Source of the DNA: Methylococcaceae bacterium
GTDB lineage: Bacteria > Pseudomonadota > Gammaproteobacteria > Methylococcales > Methylococcaceae
NCBI GenBank assembly: GCA_012026715.1
Contig: VEPB01000129.1
Span: forward strand, 1 to 27,072
Direction: 5' to 3'
Length of the DNA stretch: 27,072 bases
The notes beneath the pieces were generated by a model. The model did not search any database. It saw nothing but the letters and a program-made list of their open reading frames with translations, and had not been told where the DNA came from. Below, piece by piece: positions 1 through 8,118 of this stretch; position 1 is the stretch's first letter, and every line of letters begins with the position of its first letter. The position numbers and the translations under genes are program-made.

Positions 1-528
1 ATTCTGGCCCCTCCACCGCCGCCCCCGCCGCCGCCGGAACAGCCGCCTCCGCCTCCGCCGGAGGTGAAGGAGGAGAAGATCGAGGAGCCGGAGCCCGAGC
101 CGGAACCGGAGCCCGAACCAGCCGAGGAAGCGCCGCCGGCCGAGGATTTGGGGGTCGATGCCGAGGGCGGCGCTGGCTCCGACGGCTTCGGCCTGGTGGG
201 TAAGAAGGGCGGTCACGGCCTGCTGGGCGGGGGCGGCGGCAGCGCCGTCATCTGGTATGGCCAGCAGGTGGGACGCGCCGTGCAGGACGAACTGCAAAAC
301 CTGCTGGAAGACACCCCGGCCCGCAAGGCGGGTTACACCGCCACGGTGAACCTCTGGATCGGCGCCGATGGGCGGGTCACACGGGCCGAACTGGTCGGCG
401 GAACCGGCAAGCCGGAGGTGGACCAAGCGCTGCGGCAGGCCGTGACCCGGCTGAAACTGTCGCTGCAGAAATCGCCACCGGAAAACATGCCGCAGCCCCT
501 GAAGGTGAGGATCACCTCGCGAATTTAA
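1..528 (+). CDS. Energy transducer TonB, C-terminal part (5' end outside window)
   Basis: The frame is open from the first base, so the N-terminus, including the inner-membrane anchor, is missing. What is visible is a linker typical of TonB: a proline run, then an alternating Glu-Pro stretch (about bases 85-120), then a Gly-rich segment. A C-terminal domain of about 95 residues follows, starting near IWYGQQVGRAV and containing the TonB-like strand and helix pattern VNLWIGADGRVTRAEL. TonB spans the periplasm and passes the energy of the ExbB/ExbD proton channel to outer-membrane transporters. Only 45 bp separate it from the downstream porin on the same strand, with no terminator visible, so the two are probably co-transcribed. 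The domain is of the short TonB_2/TonB_C kind; which receptor it serves cannot be read from the sequence. Confidence 0.88.
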   Translation: MLAPPPPPPPPPEQPPPPPPEVKEEKIEEPEPEPEPEPEPAEEAPPAEDLGVDAEGGAGSDGFGLVGKKGGHGLLGGGGGSAVIWYGQQVGRAVQDELQNLLEDTPARKAGYTATVNLWIGADGRVTRAELVGGTGKPEVDQALRQAVTRLKLSLQKSPPENMPQPLKVRITSRI

Positions 529-573
529 TACCGCCCGCTGACGGCGGAACCCAACAATGCACTGAGAAAAGCG

Positions 574-2403
574 ATGAAACCCGAAACACCGGTAGTCTTG
601 GCGATGCTGGCCAGTTCCTTGAGTCCCGTGGCGGCCGCAAGTGAGCGAGAGGATCTGCTGACTTTGAAGAACACCACCCTGAACCTGATCCAGGCCCTGG
701 TTCAACAGGGCGTGCTGGACAAGAACAAGGCCCAGGCGCTGGTGACGGCGGCGGAGCAAAAGGCGGCGGTGGAAGCCAAGCAGCAGGTGGCCGAGGAAGC
801 CAAGGTCCAGAGCGAAGAGCCCTCCAAGCCGGGCAAGGCCAAGGCAGACAAGTCGGTGCGGGTGGCTTATGTGCCGGACTTCATCAAGGAGGAGATCCGT
901 CAGCAGGTGCGGTCCGAATTGAAGGAGGATGTGGTCAAGGAGGTCAAGGCCCACGCCAAGGAGGAAAAATGGGGCGTGCCTGCGGCCCTGCCGGATTGGG
1001 TGAACCGCTTCAAGCTCAGCGGGGATGTGCGGTTGCGGGGAGAGGGGGATTTCTTTCCCACCTCCAATCCTGACAACGATTTCGTCGGACAGCAAAATGG
1101 ACGCTTCAGCCAGGAGCCCTGGACCTTTGCCAATTGGCAGGCGATCAACAACGGCGCCGATATCGGCGACACGCGAAGCGGTCAGAGCAATTCGTATCTG
1201 AACACATCGGAAGACGTCAACCGTTTCCGCATGCGGCTGCGGCTGGGGTTGGAGGCGCAGATCGCCGACGGACTGAAGGCGGGCGTTCGGCTGGCCACCA
1301 GCAACAGCCGCAGCCCGGTGTCCACCAACCAGACCCTGGGCCAGACCGGCCAGCAGTACGAGTTCGTGCTGGACCGCGGGTTCCTGCAGTACGACTATCT
1401 CGACGGGAAGGGCACCGACTGGCTGACCCTGTGGGCCGGCCGGACCATCAATCCCTGGCTGTCCACCGACAACCTGTTCGACTCCGACCTCAGCTTCGAG
1501 GGGCTTTCCGGCACCGTGCGGCTCCCGTTTGGCACGGCCACCCGCTATACCCCGCCGCCGCCCAACGCCCGCTACGGCACCAACATGGGCTACAGTCAAC
1601 CGAACTCGATGTTTCTCACCAGCGGCGTCTATCCGCTGGAGGAGTTCCAGCTGTCGAGCAACGACAAATGGCTGTGGGGCAGCCAGCTGGGCCTGGACCT
1701 GCTGTTCCGCGACAGCGACCGTATGAAGTTCGGGCTGGCCTATTACGACTACCGCAACATCGAGGCGATCCCCAACACGCCTAATTCCCGGGGCACTGCC
1801 GGGGATCGGGGCGATCACAACTACACCGCGCCGCAGTTCATGCAGAAGGGCAACACCCTCATGCGGATCAACACCACCGGTGCCGTCAGTTCGGAGAATC
1901 CCAATCTGCCGCGCCGGGTGGGTCTCGCCTCCGGCTTCAGCATCCTCAATGCCGTGGCCGTCTACGACTACGCCGGCTTCGGCGACAACCACGTGATCCT
2001 CACGGCGGATTACGCCAAGAACGTGGGATTCGATGGCAAGGACATCCTGCGCCGGGCGGCGCCGTTGGGTGGAGTCGCGGGCATCGTCAACTACCGCAAC
2101 ATCCGGGACCACACCAACGCCTGGCAGGTGCGGCTGGACGTGGGCCGACCGGAAATCAAGAAGCTGCACGACTGGAACATGACCTTCGCGTACAAATACC
2201 TGGAGCGGGACGCGGTGCTGGATGCCTTCACCGATTCCGACTTTCATCTGGGCGGCACCAATGCCAAGGGCTGGGTGTTCGGCGCCAGCTACGGCATCGC
2301 CCACAACACCTGGCTCAATGCCCGCTGGATGACCGCCGATCAGATCGAGGGTCCCAAGTATGGCGTCGACGTGCTGATGGTCGACCTGAACTCGCGATTC
2401 TGA
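574..2403 (+). CDS. Putative outer-membrane porin with N-terminal coiled coil
   Basis: This 609-residue protein has a cleavable signal peptide (about residues 1-22, ending in VAAA). A Lys/Glu/Ala-rich helical segment follows (about 25-135), then a long beta-strand-rich region with alternating aromatic and polar residues (about 145-609) that ends in Phe. A terminal aromatic residue is the usual outer-membrane barrel signal for the BAM machinery. The architecture matches the 'putative porin' family (Porin_5-like), in which a helical periplasmic part precedes the barrel. It sits between tonB and a periplasmic coiled-coil gene, which suggests a dedicated envelope uptake or anchoring unit. It lacks an obvious TonB plug domain, so it is not a classical TonB-dependent receptor. 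The start at the ATG near GAGAAAAGCG is the only one that gives a signal peptide. The substrate is unknown. Confidence 0.82.
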   Translation: MKPETPVVLAMLASSLSPVAAASEREDLLTLKNTTLNLIQALVQQGVLDKNKAQALVTAAEQKAAVEAKQQVAEEAKVQSEEPSKPGKAKADKSVRVAYVPDFIKEEIRQQVRSELKEDVVKEVKAHAKEEKWGVPAALPDWVNRFKLSGDVRLRGEGDFFPTSNPDNDFVGQQNGRFSQEPWTFANWQAINNGADIGDTRSGQSNSYLNTSEDVNRFRMRLRLGLEAQIADGLKAGVRLATSNSRSPVSTNQTLGQTGQQYEFVLDRGFLQYDYLDGKGTDWLTLWAGRTINPWLSTDNLFDSDLSFEGLSGTVRLPFGTATRYTPPPPNARYGTNMGYSQPNSMFLTSGVYPLEEFQLSSNDKWLWGSQLGLDLLFRDSDRMKFGLAYYDYRNIEAIPNTPNSRGTAGDRGDHNYTAPQFMQKGNTLMRINTTGAVSSENPNLPRRVGLASGFSILNAVAVYDYAGFGDNHVILTADYAKNVGFDGKDILRRAAPLGGVAGIVNYRNIRDHTNAWQVRLDVGRPEIKKLHDWNMTFAYKYLERDAVLDAFTDSDFHLGGTNAKGWVFGASYGIAHNTWLNARWMTADQIEGPKYGVDVLMVDLNSRF

Positions 2404-2459
2404 TCGGCGCTGGGCACAAGCTTGAGGAACCCGTATCCTTCGAAGTCTGGAGGTAACCG

Positions 2460-3149
2460 ATGAAATATATCGAACAAAGAGTCTGTTGGACCGCTTTGAT
2501 GCTGGCGATTTATTCGACCGCTCCGGCGGCCGAGCCCAAGGGCGATCCGGCAGCGCAGCAGGCGTTGCGCAAGGCCCAGGGCATGTTGCGGGACCTGACC
2601 CAGCAGAAGACCCAGCTGGAGACGGAGAACACCGGTCTGAAGGAGCAAATCAAGAAACTGGAGGCGGACGTGAAGCGGCTGGAGCCCTTGCAGGGGGAAG
2701 TCGAACGCGGCAAGGCCAGCATCGAGAGCCTGAAGAGCAGCGCCGGTGCCTTGGAGAGCCGGCTCGGCCAGGAACAGGAAAAGTTCACCCAGTTCGCGGC
2801 CAAGCATAAGGAGATGGTGGCCCAGGCCAAGAAAATCCAGGCCGACAACCAGTTGCTGGTGGCGGCGGTCAAGGAGCGGGAGCAATGGATCGGCCAATGC
2901 GGCGAGCGCAACCGCGCCATGCTGAACGCCAACCAGGAACTGGTCGGCAAATACAAGGAAAAGGGCTTTTTCGACAAGCTGGCGGAACTGGAGCCGCTCA
3001 CCGGCATCGGCCAGGTCGAGGCGGAGACCGTCGAGCAGGACTATCGCTATAAGCTGCAGGATCTGCAGATGACGCCCTTCGAGGAACAGACCCGGAAAGC
3101 CTCCACCGGCGAAGCCGCCAGGAAGTCCGAAGCGGTGGAAGAGGAATAG
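2460..3149 (+). CDS. Periplasmic coiled-coil protein of the TonB-porin operon
   Basis: This 229-residue protein has a signal peptide (residues 1-24, cleaved after PAA). A long charged helix with heptad character follows (about 30-140: KTQLETENTGLKEQIKKLEADV and onward). A shorter conserved-looking C-terminal region (about 145-210) includes KGFFDKLAELEPLTGIGQVE and YRYKLQDLQMTPFEEQ. The start is well defined by a strong ribosome-binding site, GGAGG, a few bases before the ATG. It lies 56 bp after the porin gene on the same strand with no terminator between them, so it is most likely the last gene of the tonB-porin operon. No enzymatic motif is visible. A role as a periplasmic scaffold for the porin or TonB is inference from position and coiled-coil content. 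Confidence 0.82.
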   Translation: MKYIEQRVCWTALMLAIYSTAPAAEPKGDPAAQQALRKAQGMLRDLTQQKTQLETENTGLKEQIKKLEADVKRLEPLQGEVERGKASIESLKSSAGALESRLGQEQEKFTQFAAKHKEMVAQAKKIQADNQLLVAAVKEREQWIGQCGERNRAMLNANQELVGKYKEKGFFDKLAELEPLTGIGQVEAETVEQDYRYKLQDLQMTPFEEQTRKASTGEAARKSEAVEEE

Positions 3150-3221
3150 CTTTGTTCGGGAATCGCTGATTATTCGGCGGTTTCCGCGGCGTCCGCTAAA
3201 GCGAGTGGGGTTAGCCGACTT

Positions 3222-3596
3222 TTAGACGCAAAGAAAATCCAGCCGGTAATAATACATAGGTCCGTCGGAACTCCCACCCTCGGCGTCGCCAAACAGGGAA
3301 GTTCCGCAGGTGACGAGGCGAAAGGGGTCCGCAGGGATCTCATACAATATCGCGTCGATGCGCATATCGGGGTTGTCATCGATCAGATACATGGCGTGGT
3401 CCTCGCTCCGCCAAATCCAAGGGCCTTCCTGGCCGACAAACTGATAGCGCCCGTCCGATGAGTTCTTGATCAGCCGCCATCTGCGGTTGCCGTTATCGGT
3501 GCGGATCACCTCGACTTCCACGGCACGGCCGTATTTCCACGCGCCATCGCGTCCTTTGTCTTCCCGAGGTATGAGGATGCAGCTGAGTGACGACAT
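3222..3596 (-). CDS. Hypothetical protein, 124 aa
   Basis: I do not recognise this family. The predicted product is acidic and rich in Trp, Tyr and Asp (WRLIKNSSDGRYQFVGQEGPWIW, then DNPDMRIDAILYEIP), with no signal peptide or membrane segment. It looks like a small beta-rich soluble domain. The ATG is preceded by a weak GGCGGA-type ribosome-binding site. It converges on the coiled-coil gene, with 72 bp between the two stops. The balanced amino-acid composition and the absence of a better reading frame on either strand support coding, but there is no family match to confirm it. Confidence 0.6.
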   Translation of the reverse strand: MSSLSCILIPREDKGRDGAWKYGRAVEVEVIRTDNGNRRWRLIKNSSDGRYQFVGQEGPWIWRSEDHAMYLIDDNPDMRIDAILYEIPADPFRLVTCGTSLFGDAEGGSSDGPMYYYRLDFLCV

Positions 3597-3909
3597 AGTC
3601 TTATCCGCCGAGTGGTTTTGCAGGATTGTGGCTCCGTCCCTAGCGGATCGAGCGTGATTCGGCGCCGCGACGGGGGTCGGAAACGATGCTACTCGGTGGG
3701 ACGCGCGAACTCAGTGAAAAATGTCACCGTGGCACTGACTGAAATTGCCCGAGATGGGAAGTGCCGGGGGGAAATGTCGAATCACTCACTCCGGACATCG
3801 TGGCGATTACCTCGGCGCATGGGCGCACCTCCGGAAATCAACGGCTGCCAACCGCTGATTCCTTGAGTCGCCGGGCGGCCGCGTTTTCCGGTGGCGACCG
3901 CTGATCGAT

Positions 3910-3937
3910 CCGGGACGGATTCATTCAGCCGTCCCGG
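3910..3937. repeat. Perfect 9-bp stem-loop
   Basis: CCGGGACGG and CCGTCCCGG are perfectly complementary and separated by 10 bases. No T run follows on either strand, so it is not a standard intrinsic terminator. It lies in the non-coding stretch upstream of the tandem-repeat protein's terminator. Confidence 0.7.
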
Positions 3938-4118
3938 CAGACGCGGAGTCCAAAGTTCTTCCCATTTCTCGGCGCTGCCCGGGAATCCGCGGCGGCCCAT
4001 GTCCGCACCGTGTCGCCTTCTCCCTCTGGGAAGGTCGCGACTTAAGCGACGTTTGCGACTGGAGGATGGTGGCCCGGAGGGCCGGATGAGGGAAGAGTCG
4101 CGATTAAGGCAACCGATT

Positions 4119-4172
4119 GGGAGAGACCACCCGGTTCCAGGGCCACAATCCGCGGGCCATGGGGTCTCTCCC
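4119..4172. repeat. Perfect 10-bp inverted repeat, 34-base spacer
   Basis: GGGAGAGACC (4119-4128) is repeated as GGTCTCTCCC (4163-4172). The spacer contains a further GGCC...GGCC dyad. The arms could be the ends of a small mobile or REP-like element, or the base of a structured transcript. No T tract is present. Confidence 0.7.
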
Positions 4173-4191
4173 GTCCGAATGAGCCGATCCA

Positions 4192-4211
4192 CGCTGACTC
4201 TCGCGTCAGTG
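4192..4211. repeat. Short stem-loop
   Basis: CGCTGAC and GTCAGTG can form a 7-bp stem (one G-U pair as RNA) around a 6-base loop. It lies just beyond the 10-bp inverted repeat and adds to the cluster of dyads in this non-coding stretch. Its function is unknown. Confidence 0.4.
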
Positions 4212-4457
4212 ATTGTTGGGCCATTTTGCGGATTTGCGAGGGTTCCCACCGAGCGCTACCGGCCCGATCGACGCCGGTTTCCGGTGGTCCGCTTCGCTTC
4301 CGTACGTCTAATCGCAAGCGCCGCTTTAACCGGGTCTTTCTCTTTCAAAGGCGATGGCCCGGCGTTTCGTCGCGCCTTGCCGGTCGGTTCGAACGGCGCT
4401 CGCCGGCGCGCGTCCGACGGCGTTTCCAGGCCAAAGAGCCCCGTTTTTCCAGGACAA

Positions 4458-4488
4458 AAAAAATGGGGGCGCGTTGCCGCGCCCCCCA
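4458..4488 (-). terminator. Intrinsic terminator of the choice-of-anchor D gene
   Basis: On the minus strand, GGGGGCGCG, a 4-base loop and CGCGCCCCC form a perfect 9-bp GC stem. It is followed at once by A and then eight T residues. It lies about 130 bases after the stop codon of the 955-residue protein gene. This is a textbook Rho-independent terminator and marks the 3' end of that transcript. Confidence 0.92.
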
Positions 4489-4616
4489 CGGGTCGATATG
4501 AGCACTGTTTGTCCGCAAGACTGCGCTCCGGCGATTGCCGCTTGCCGCTTCCATGCGGGGCAACGACAAGCGGCTTGTGGATCGGTATGCGGCGGCCCTC
4601 CGGCCGGGTTGCCGCC

Positions 4617-7484
4617 TCAGTTGGCGGTGACCGTAAAGGGGGACGGATCGCTGGAACCCGCACCGTTTGCCACGCTGACCTGGTAATCGCCGATGGCCAG
4701 GCGGGCCGGCACGGTCACCTTCAGCTCGGTATCGCCGGCGGATGTCAGCTTGGCGCCAACTTTGCGGCCGGTGCTATTGGTGAAGACCACAGCGAGTTTC
4801 TTGCCTCCGAAATACTGTCCTGCCAGGGTCAGTTCGGAACCGCGGGCACCGCTGGTGGGGCTCAACGACGTCAGCTGCGGCGCGTGCACCGTTACCGAGG
4901 CTTGTCCCGTTCCGGTGGGTTTGGCGCCCTTGCGGACCACTTCAACCTCGTAGGTTCCGGCAGCCAGCTTGGGGGCCTTGGCGATGATCAGGGTATCGGT
5001 CCACACCACGATCTTGGCCGGTTTGCCTTTCACCAGAACCTTTCCGGCCTTGCTGGTGAATTCCTGGCCGGTCAGGCTGAACTGACCGCCGAAGCCGATA
5101 TCCTGGGCCGGCGCCGGATCGCCCGCCAGCTGGCCGGGCGCACCGGTGGTGCCGGACAGGTTGACGACCACCGGATCGACTCCGTCGACCGAGATGGTGG
5201 AGGTGGCGCCGAAGGTGTCTTCACTGGCGGGCGCGAACTTGTAGCCCACGGTGCAGCTCTTGCCGGGCTTCAGCAGCTTGCTGGAGCACTTGTCGTGCTG
5301 CTTGGTGAAGGGGGCGTCGGGGCCGGAGACGCTGCCAACGGTCAGATCGGCGCTGCCGGTGTTGGTCAGCGTCACCGTCAGCTGGGCCTTCTTGCCGCTA
5401 GCGACGGAACCGAAGTGCAGTTGGGTGGGGGACACCGACAGGTTGGCGGGAACCACGCCGGTACCGGTCAGATCCAGCGTCAGCGGAGTGCCGCTGACCG
5501 GGGTCACCGTCAGCTTGCCGGTGCGGGCGCCGGCCAATACCGGGGTGAAGGTCACCTGGATGTTGCAGCTGCTGTCGCCCGCCAGGCTGCCGTTGCAGTC
5601 GTTGGTCACCGCGAAGTCGCCGGTGGCGGCGATGGACTGGATCGCGTAGGCCGTGCTGTCGTTGTTGGTCAGTTTCACGGTCTTGGCGGCGCTGGAGATA
5701 CCCACGCTCTGGCTTCCGAACGCATCGATGGTGCCCAGCGCCACGCCGGTCAGTTCCGGAGTGCCGTTGCCGGTCAGCGCCAGGGTCAGCGGCGTGCCGG
5801 TGGCCGGGGTGACTGTCAGGGTGCCGTCGCGTTTGCCCGTCTGGGTGGGGCTGAAGGTGATGTCGATGGTGCAGTTGGCGCCGGCCGCCAGGCTGGTGCC
5901 ACAGTGGCTGGTGGCGGCGAACTCGCTGCCACTGCCGGTGCCGATGCTGGTGATGGCGTAAGCCGCGGTGCCGTCATTGGTGAGGGGCACCGTTTTCGCG
6001 GTGCTGGTAGTCCCGACTTCCTGGTCGCCGAAGGCGTCGATGGTGCCGAGCTTCGGATCGGGCGCAGTGGCCGGGATGCCGTTGCCGGTCAGGGCCTGGG
6101 GCAGCGGCGTGCCGCTGGTGGGGGTGACCGTGAGGGTGCCGTCGCGTTTGCCGGTTTGGGTGGGGCTGAAGGTGATGTCGATGGTGCAGTTGGCGCCGGC
6201 CGCCAGACTGGTGCCGCAATGGCTGGTGGCGGTGAAGTCAGTGCCGCTGCCGGTGCCGACGCTGGCGATGGCATAAGCTGATGCGCCATTGTTGGTGAGC
6301 GTGATGGTCTTGGCGGCGCTGGTGGTGCCGACCGCCTGGTCGGCGAAGGCGCTGGCGGTGCCGAGCGCCACATCGACCGTCGCGGCCTTGCCGGTGCCGG
6401 ATAGGGCCAGGGTCAGAGGCGAGCCGCTGGCCGGGGTCACCGTCAGGGTGCCGCTGCGGGCACCCGCGGCGGTGGGCGTAAAGGTCACCTGGATATTGCA
6501 GCTGGCGCTGGCGGCCAGACTGGTGCCGCAGGTGTGGGTGGCGGCGAACTCGCTGCCGGCGCCGGTGCCGATGCTGGCAATGGCGTAGGCCGCGGTGCCG
6601 GTGTTGGTGAGGGTCACCGTCTTGGCCGCGCTGGTGGTGTTCACAGTCTGTTCGGCGAAGGCAGTGATGGTGCCCAGCACCGGATCGGCCGTGCCACCGC
6701 CGCCGCCCGCCGGAGTGAATTCGAGGCTGCTGGTCGTCAGGGTGAAGCTGCCCAGTTGGGTTACCTTGGCTCCGCCGCCTTCTCCTGCCGTGTGCAGGTT
6801 GTCGTAGTTGACGAACCAGAAGGTGGATGTCTCGCCCAGGATGGCATTGGTCCCGGTGCCGTTGAACACTTGGGAGGCCGCCAGTGTATTGCCCTGTCGG
6901 GAGAAGTCTGCCAGGTCACCTGGTAGGAAAGTCGCCGAATCTGTGCCGCTCAGGGCCAGGCCGGTGTTGACGTTGGCGATCACATTCTGGGCCAACTGTG
7001 TTTCCACCGCCGAGGTGATATTGACGAGGGTCGCAGCGAAACCGCCGGCCGCCCCGTCCACACCGCCGGTGGTCAGCAAGCCCCAGTCAGCGACGTTGCC
7101 GTAATTGGTGGGCGGCTGACCGCGCTTCTGCTCCCAACCGCGGAGCCGGTTGCCGGCAAATACCGCCCATTGATAAGTTCCGCCTGCTGCGGTGAGAAAG
7201 CTGTGTCCCACGCTGTCCAAGGGAAAGCTCTGGGCCGAAGCGGACAGGCTGTTCTTGAAGGCGGCGAAATCGGTGTTGAGGTTCAGCGCGTAGGTTTCGC
7301 CGCTGGTCTGGTTAAGGACGATCAGGAACAGGTCGCCGCCGTCGGTGATGTTGGCGGTGGCGCCATTCCCGGTTGGGCCGCCGCCGTGCACGGTGGCAAT
7401 GCCATCGGCGATGAGCGCGGCCGAAACCTGGGTAGTTCCGGCCGCGCTGATTAGCAGGCCGGCGATCAAAACTTTGATGTTCAT
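4617..7484 (-). CDS. Secreted choice-of-anchor D repeat protein with IPT/TIG-like C-terminus
   Basis: This 955-residue protein has a signal peptide (about 1-23, cleaved near VSAA). Residues 24-260 form a unique N-terminal domain that I do not recognise (LIVLNQTSGETYALNL; YQWAVFAGNRLRGWEQ), ending in a Gly-rich hinge. Four similar units of 101-105 residues follow (267-370, 371-475, 476-579, 580-680). Each has the choice-of-anchor D/ASH-like pattern LGT..AF..Q.VGTTS.AKT, a pair of cysteines about 10 residues apart, and a closing LTVTP.SGTPL..LTG.G. A fifth, divergent Ig-like unit lies at about 681-780. Two IPT/TIG-like domains complete the protein (about 788-868 and 869-955, with LTSLSPTSGARGSELTLAG). 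The paired cysteines probably form disulfides in the periplasm or outside the cell. No LPXTG, PEP-CTERM or RTX motif is visible. It is likely an exported or surface-displayed scaffold or adhesin. It stands alone, with its own terminator. Confidence 0.85.
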   Translation of the reverse strand: MNIKVLIAGLLISAAGTTQVSAALIADGIATVHGGGPTGNGATANITDGGDLFLIVLNQTSGETYALNLNTDFAAFKNSLSASAQSFPLDSVGHSFLTAAGGTYQWAVFAGNRLRGWEQKRGQPPTNYGNVADWGLLTTGGVDGAAGGFAATLVNITSAVETQLAQNVIANVNTGLALSGTDSATFLPGDLADFSRQGNTLAASQVFNGTGTNAILGETSTFWFVNYDNLHTAGEGGGAKVTQLGSFTLTTSSLEFTPAGGGGGTADPVLGTITAFAEQTVNTTSAAKTVTLTNTGTAAYAIASIGTGAGSEFAATHTCGTSLAASASCNIQVTFTPTAAGARSGTLTVTPASGSPLTLALSGTGKAATVDVALGTASAFADQAVGTTSAAKTITLTNNGASAYAIASVGTGSGTDFTATSHCGTSLAAGANCTIDITFSPTQTGKRDGTLTVTPTSGTPLPQALTGNGIPATAPDPKLGTIDAFGDQEVGTTSTAKTVPLTNDGTAAYAITSIGTGSGSEFAATSHCGTSLAAGANCTIDITFSPTQTGKRDGTLTVTPATGTPLTLALTGNGTPELTGVALGTIDAFGSQSVGISSAAKTVKLTNNDSTAYAIQSIAATGDFAVTNDCNGSLAGDSSCNIQVTFTPVLAGARTGKLTVTPVSGTPLTLDLTGTGVVPANLSVSPTQLHFGSVASGKKAQLTVTLTNTGSADLTVGSVSGPDAPFTKQHDKCSSKLLKPGKSCTVGYKFAPASEDTFGATSTISVDGVDPVVVNLSGTTGAPGQLAGDPAPAQDIGFGGQFSLTGQEFTSKAGKVLVKGKPAKIVVWTDTLIIAKAPKLAAGTYEVEVVRKGAKPTGTGQASVTVHAPQLTSLSPTSGARGSELTLAGQYFGGKKLAVVFTNSTGRKVGAKLTSAGDTELKVTVPARLAIGDYQVSVANGAGSSDPSPFTVTAN
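5445..6686 (-). repeat. Four in-frame coding repeats of about 310 bp
   Basis: Units lie at 6375-6686, 6060-6374, 5748-6059 and 5445-5747 and encode the choice-of-anchor D domains. Units two and three (6060-6374 and 5748-6059) are nearly identical over about 110 bases around SHCGTSLAAGANCTIDITF. This indicates recent duplication or gene conversion, whereas unit four has diverged. Such repeats can recombine and change protein length. Confidence 0.85.
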
Positions 7485-8118
7485 GATGGGTGTCTCTTAG
7501 CGAAAAAATCGGTGAGTGGTGCTGTGATTTGCAGGCGAGCGTCTGATCGCAACGGGTTGTGGCGAATTTTGTAGGGTGCCGACAAGACCAGGCAGGAACC
7601 CGCCGGTCGTGCGCCGCAGATAACGATCGATACGCTGATCCGCGGTTGCACTCACTAAGGAAAGCAAGGCGCGCTTAGGCGCTTGCGGCACGTCGCGGCT
7701 CGCCGTTCCACGGCCCCATTGGCAGAGGATTTCGGGGCGGGGAGTTTAAGGAGGGATTGTTACAGTTGTGTGGCGGCGGGCTGAGGGCGCGCCGAAGCCC
7801 TGTGGCGGCCGCTGCCTGCATTCCGGGCAGTGGGTCCTTCAGGTGGGAGTTGGATCGAGGCTCCTCCTCCGCAAGGCTGTGGAAATAAGGCGCCCGCAGA
7901 AATCAATGCGCAACTGAGCGCGCTGAACAGGCATCGGGTCCGATCGGGTTTCGGCAAACGAAGGCGCTGAGAATTGGCGGGCTTGCGTGACCGCCGCGAG
8001 TCCAAGGCGGCGGAGAGAATGCCGGAGGACCAGAGGGCCGTCGCTTTCGGGACAAGCGCCGCTCGCCCAGCCTCCCCATCGGCTCTGGTCTCGCCCTCCC
8101 GATCCGTCGGTCCCGCCT
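7485..8118. other. Intergenic region with no clear gene
   Basis: About 630 bases separate the glycosyltransferase stop from the start of the repeat-protein gene, both on the minus strand. Open frames here give Arg/Pro/Ser-rich translations without family features and overlap the end of the glycosyltransferase out of frame. The promoter of the repeat-protein gene must lie here, but no confident -35/-10 pair can be assigned. Weak stems are present (for example GGGCT...AGCCC at 7778-7800), without T tracts. Confidence 0.5.

Larger units (their letters stand above)
3597..4616. other. Non-coding region of about 1 kb with several inverted repeats
   Basis: No convincing gene is seen here. Open frames crossing it have Arg/Pro/Gly-rich, low-complexity translations and are interrupted by the hairpins. 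It contains a perfect 9-bp stem (3910-3937), a perfect 10-bp inverted repeat (4119-4172), a short stem (4192-4211), a degenerate 18-bp inverted pair (4046-4063 against 4307-4324), and the intrinsic terminator of the downstream minus-strand gene (4458-4488). The segment GGCCCGGAGGGCC near 4071-4083 is a small perfect hairpin. The density of dyads suggests degraded repeat elements (REP or MITE type) or a structured RNA. Confidence 0.6.

Noticed and set aside
3891..6281. Long plus-strand open frame of 796 codons
   Set aside because: It is antisense to the choice-of-anchor D gene and runs through the hairpin-rich gap. Its translation is Gly/Ala/Arg-rich with repeats that mirror the minus-strand repeats, and it has no family features.
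5445..6686. Possible CRISPR-like repetitive array
   Set aside because: The period is about 310 bp and in frame with a protein-domain repeat, with no short repeat-spacer structure.
7497..7691. 64-codon minus-strand frame before the repeat-protein gene
   Set aside because: No ribosome-binding site or recognisable features; it sits in the likely promoter and leader of the downstream gene.
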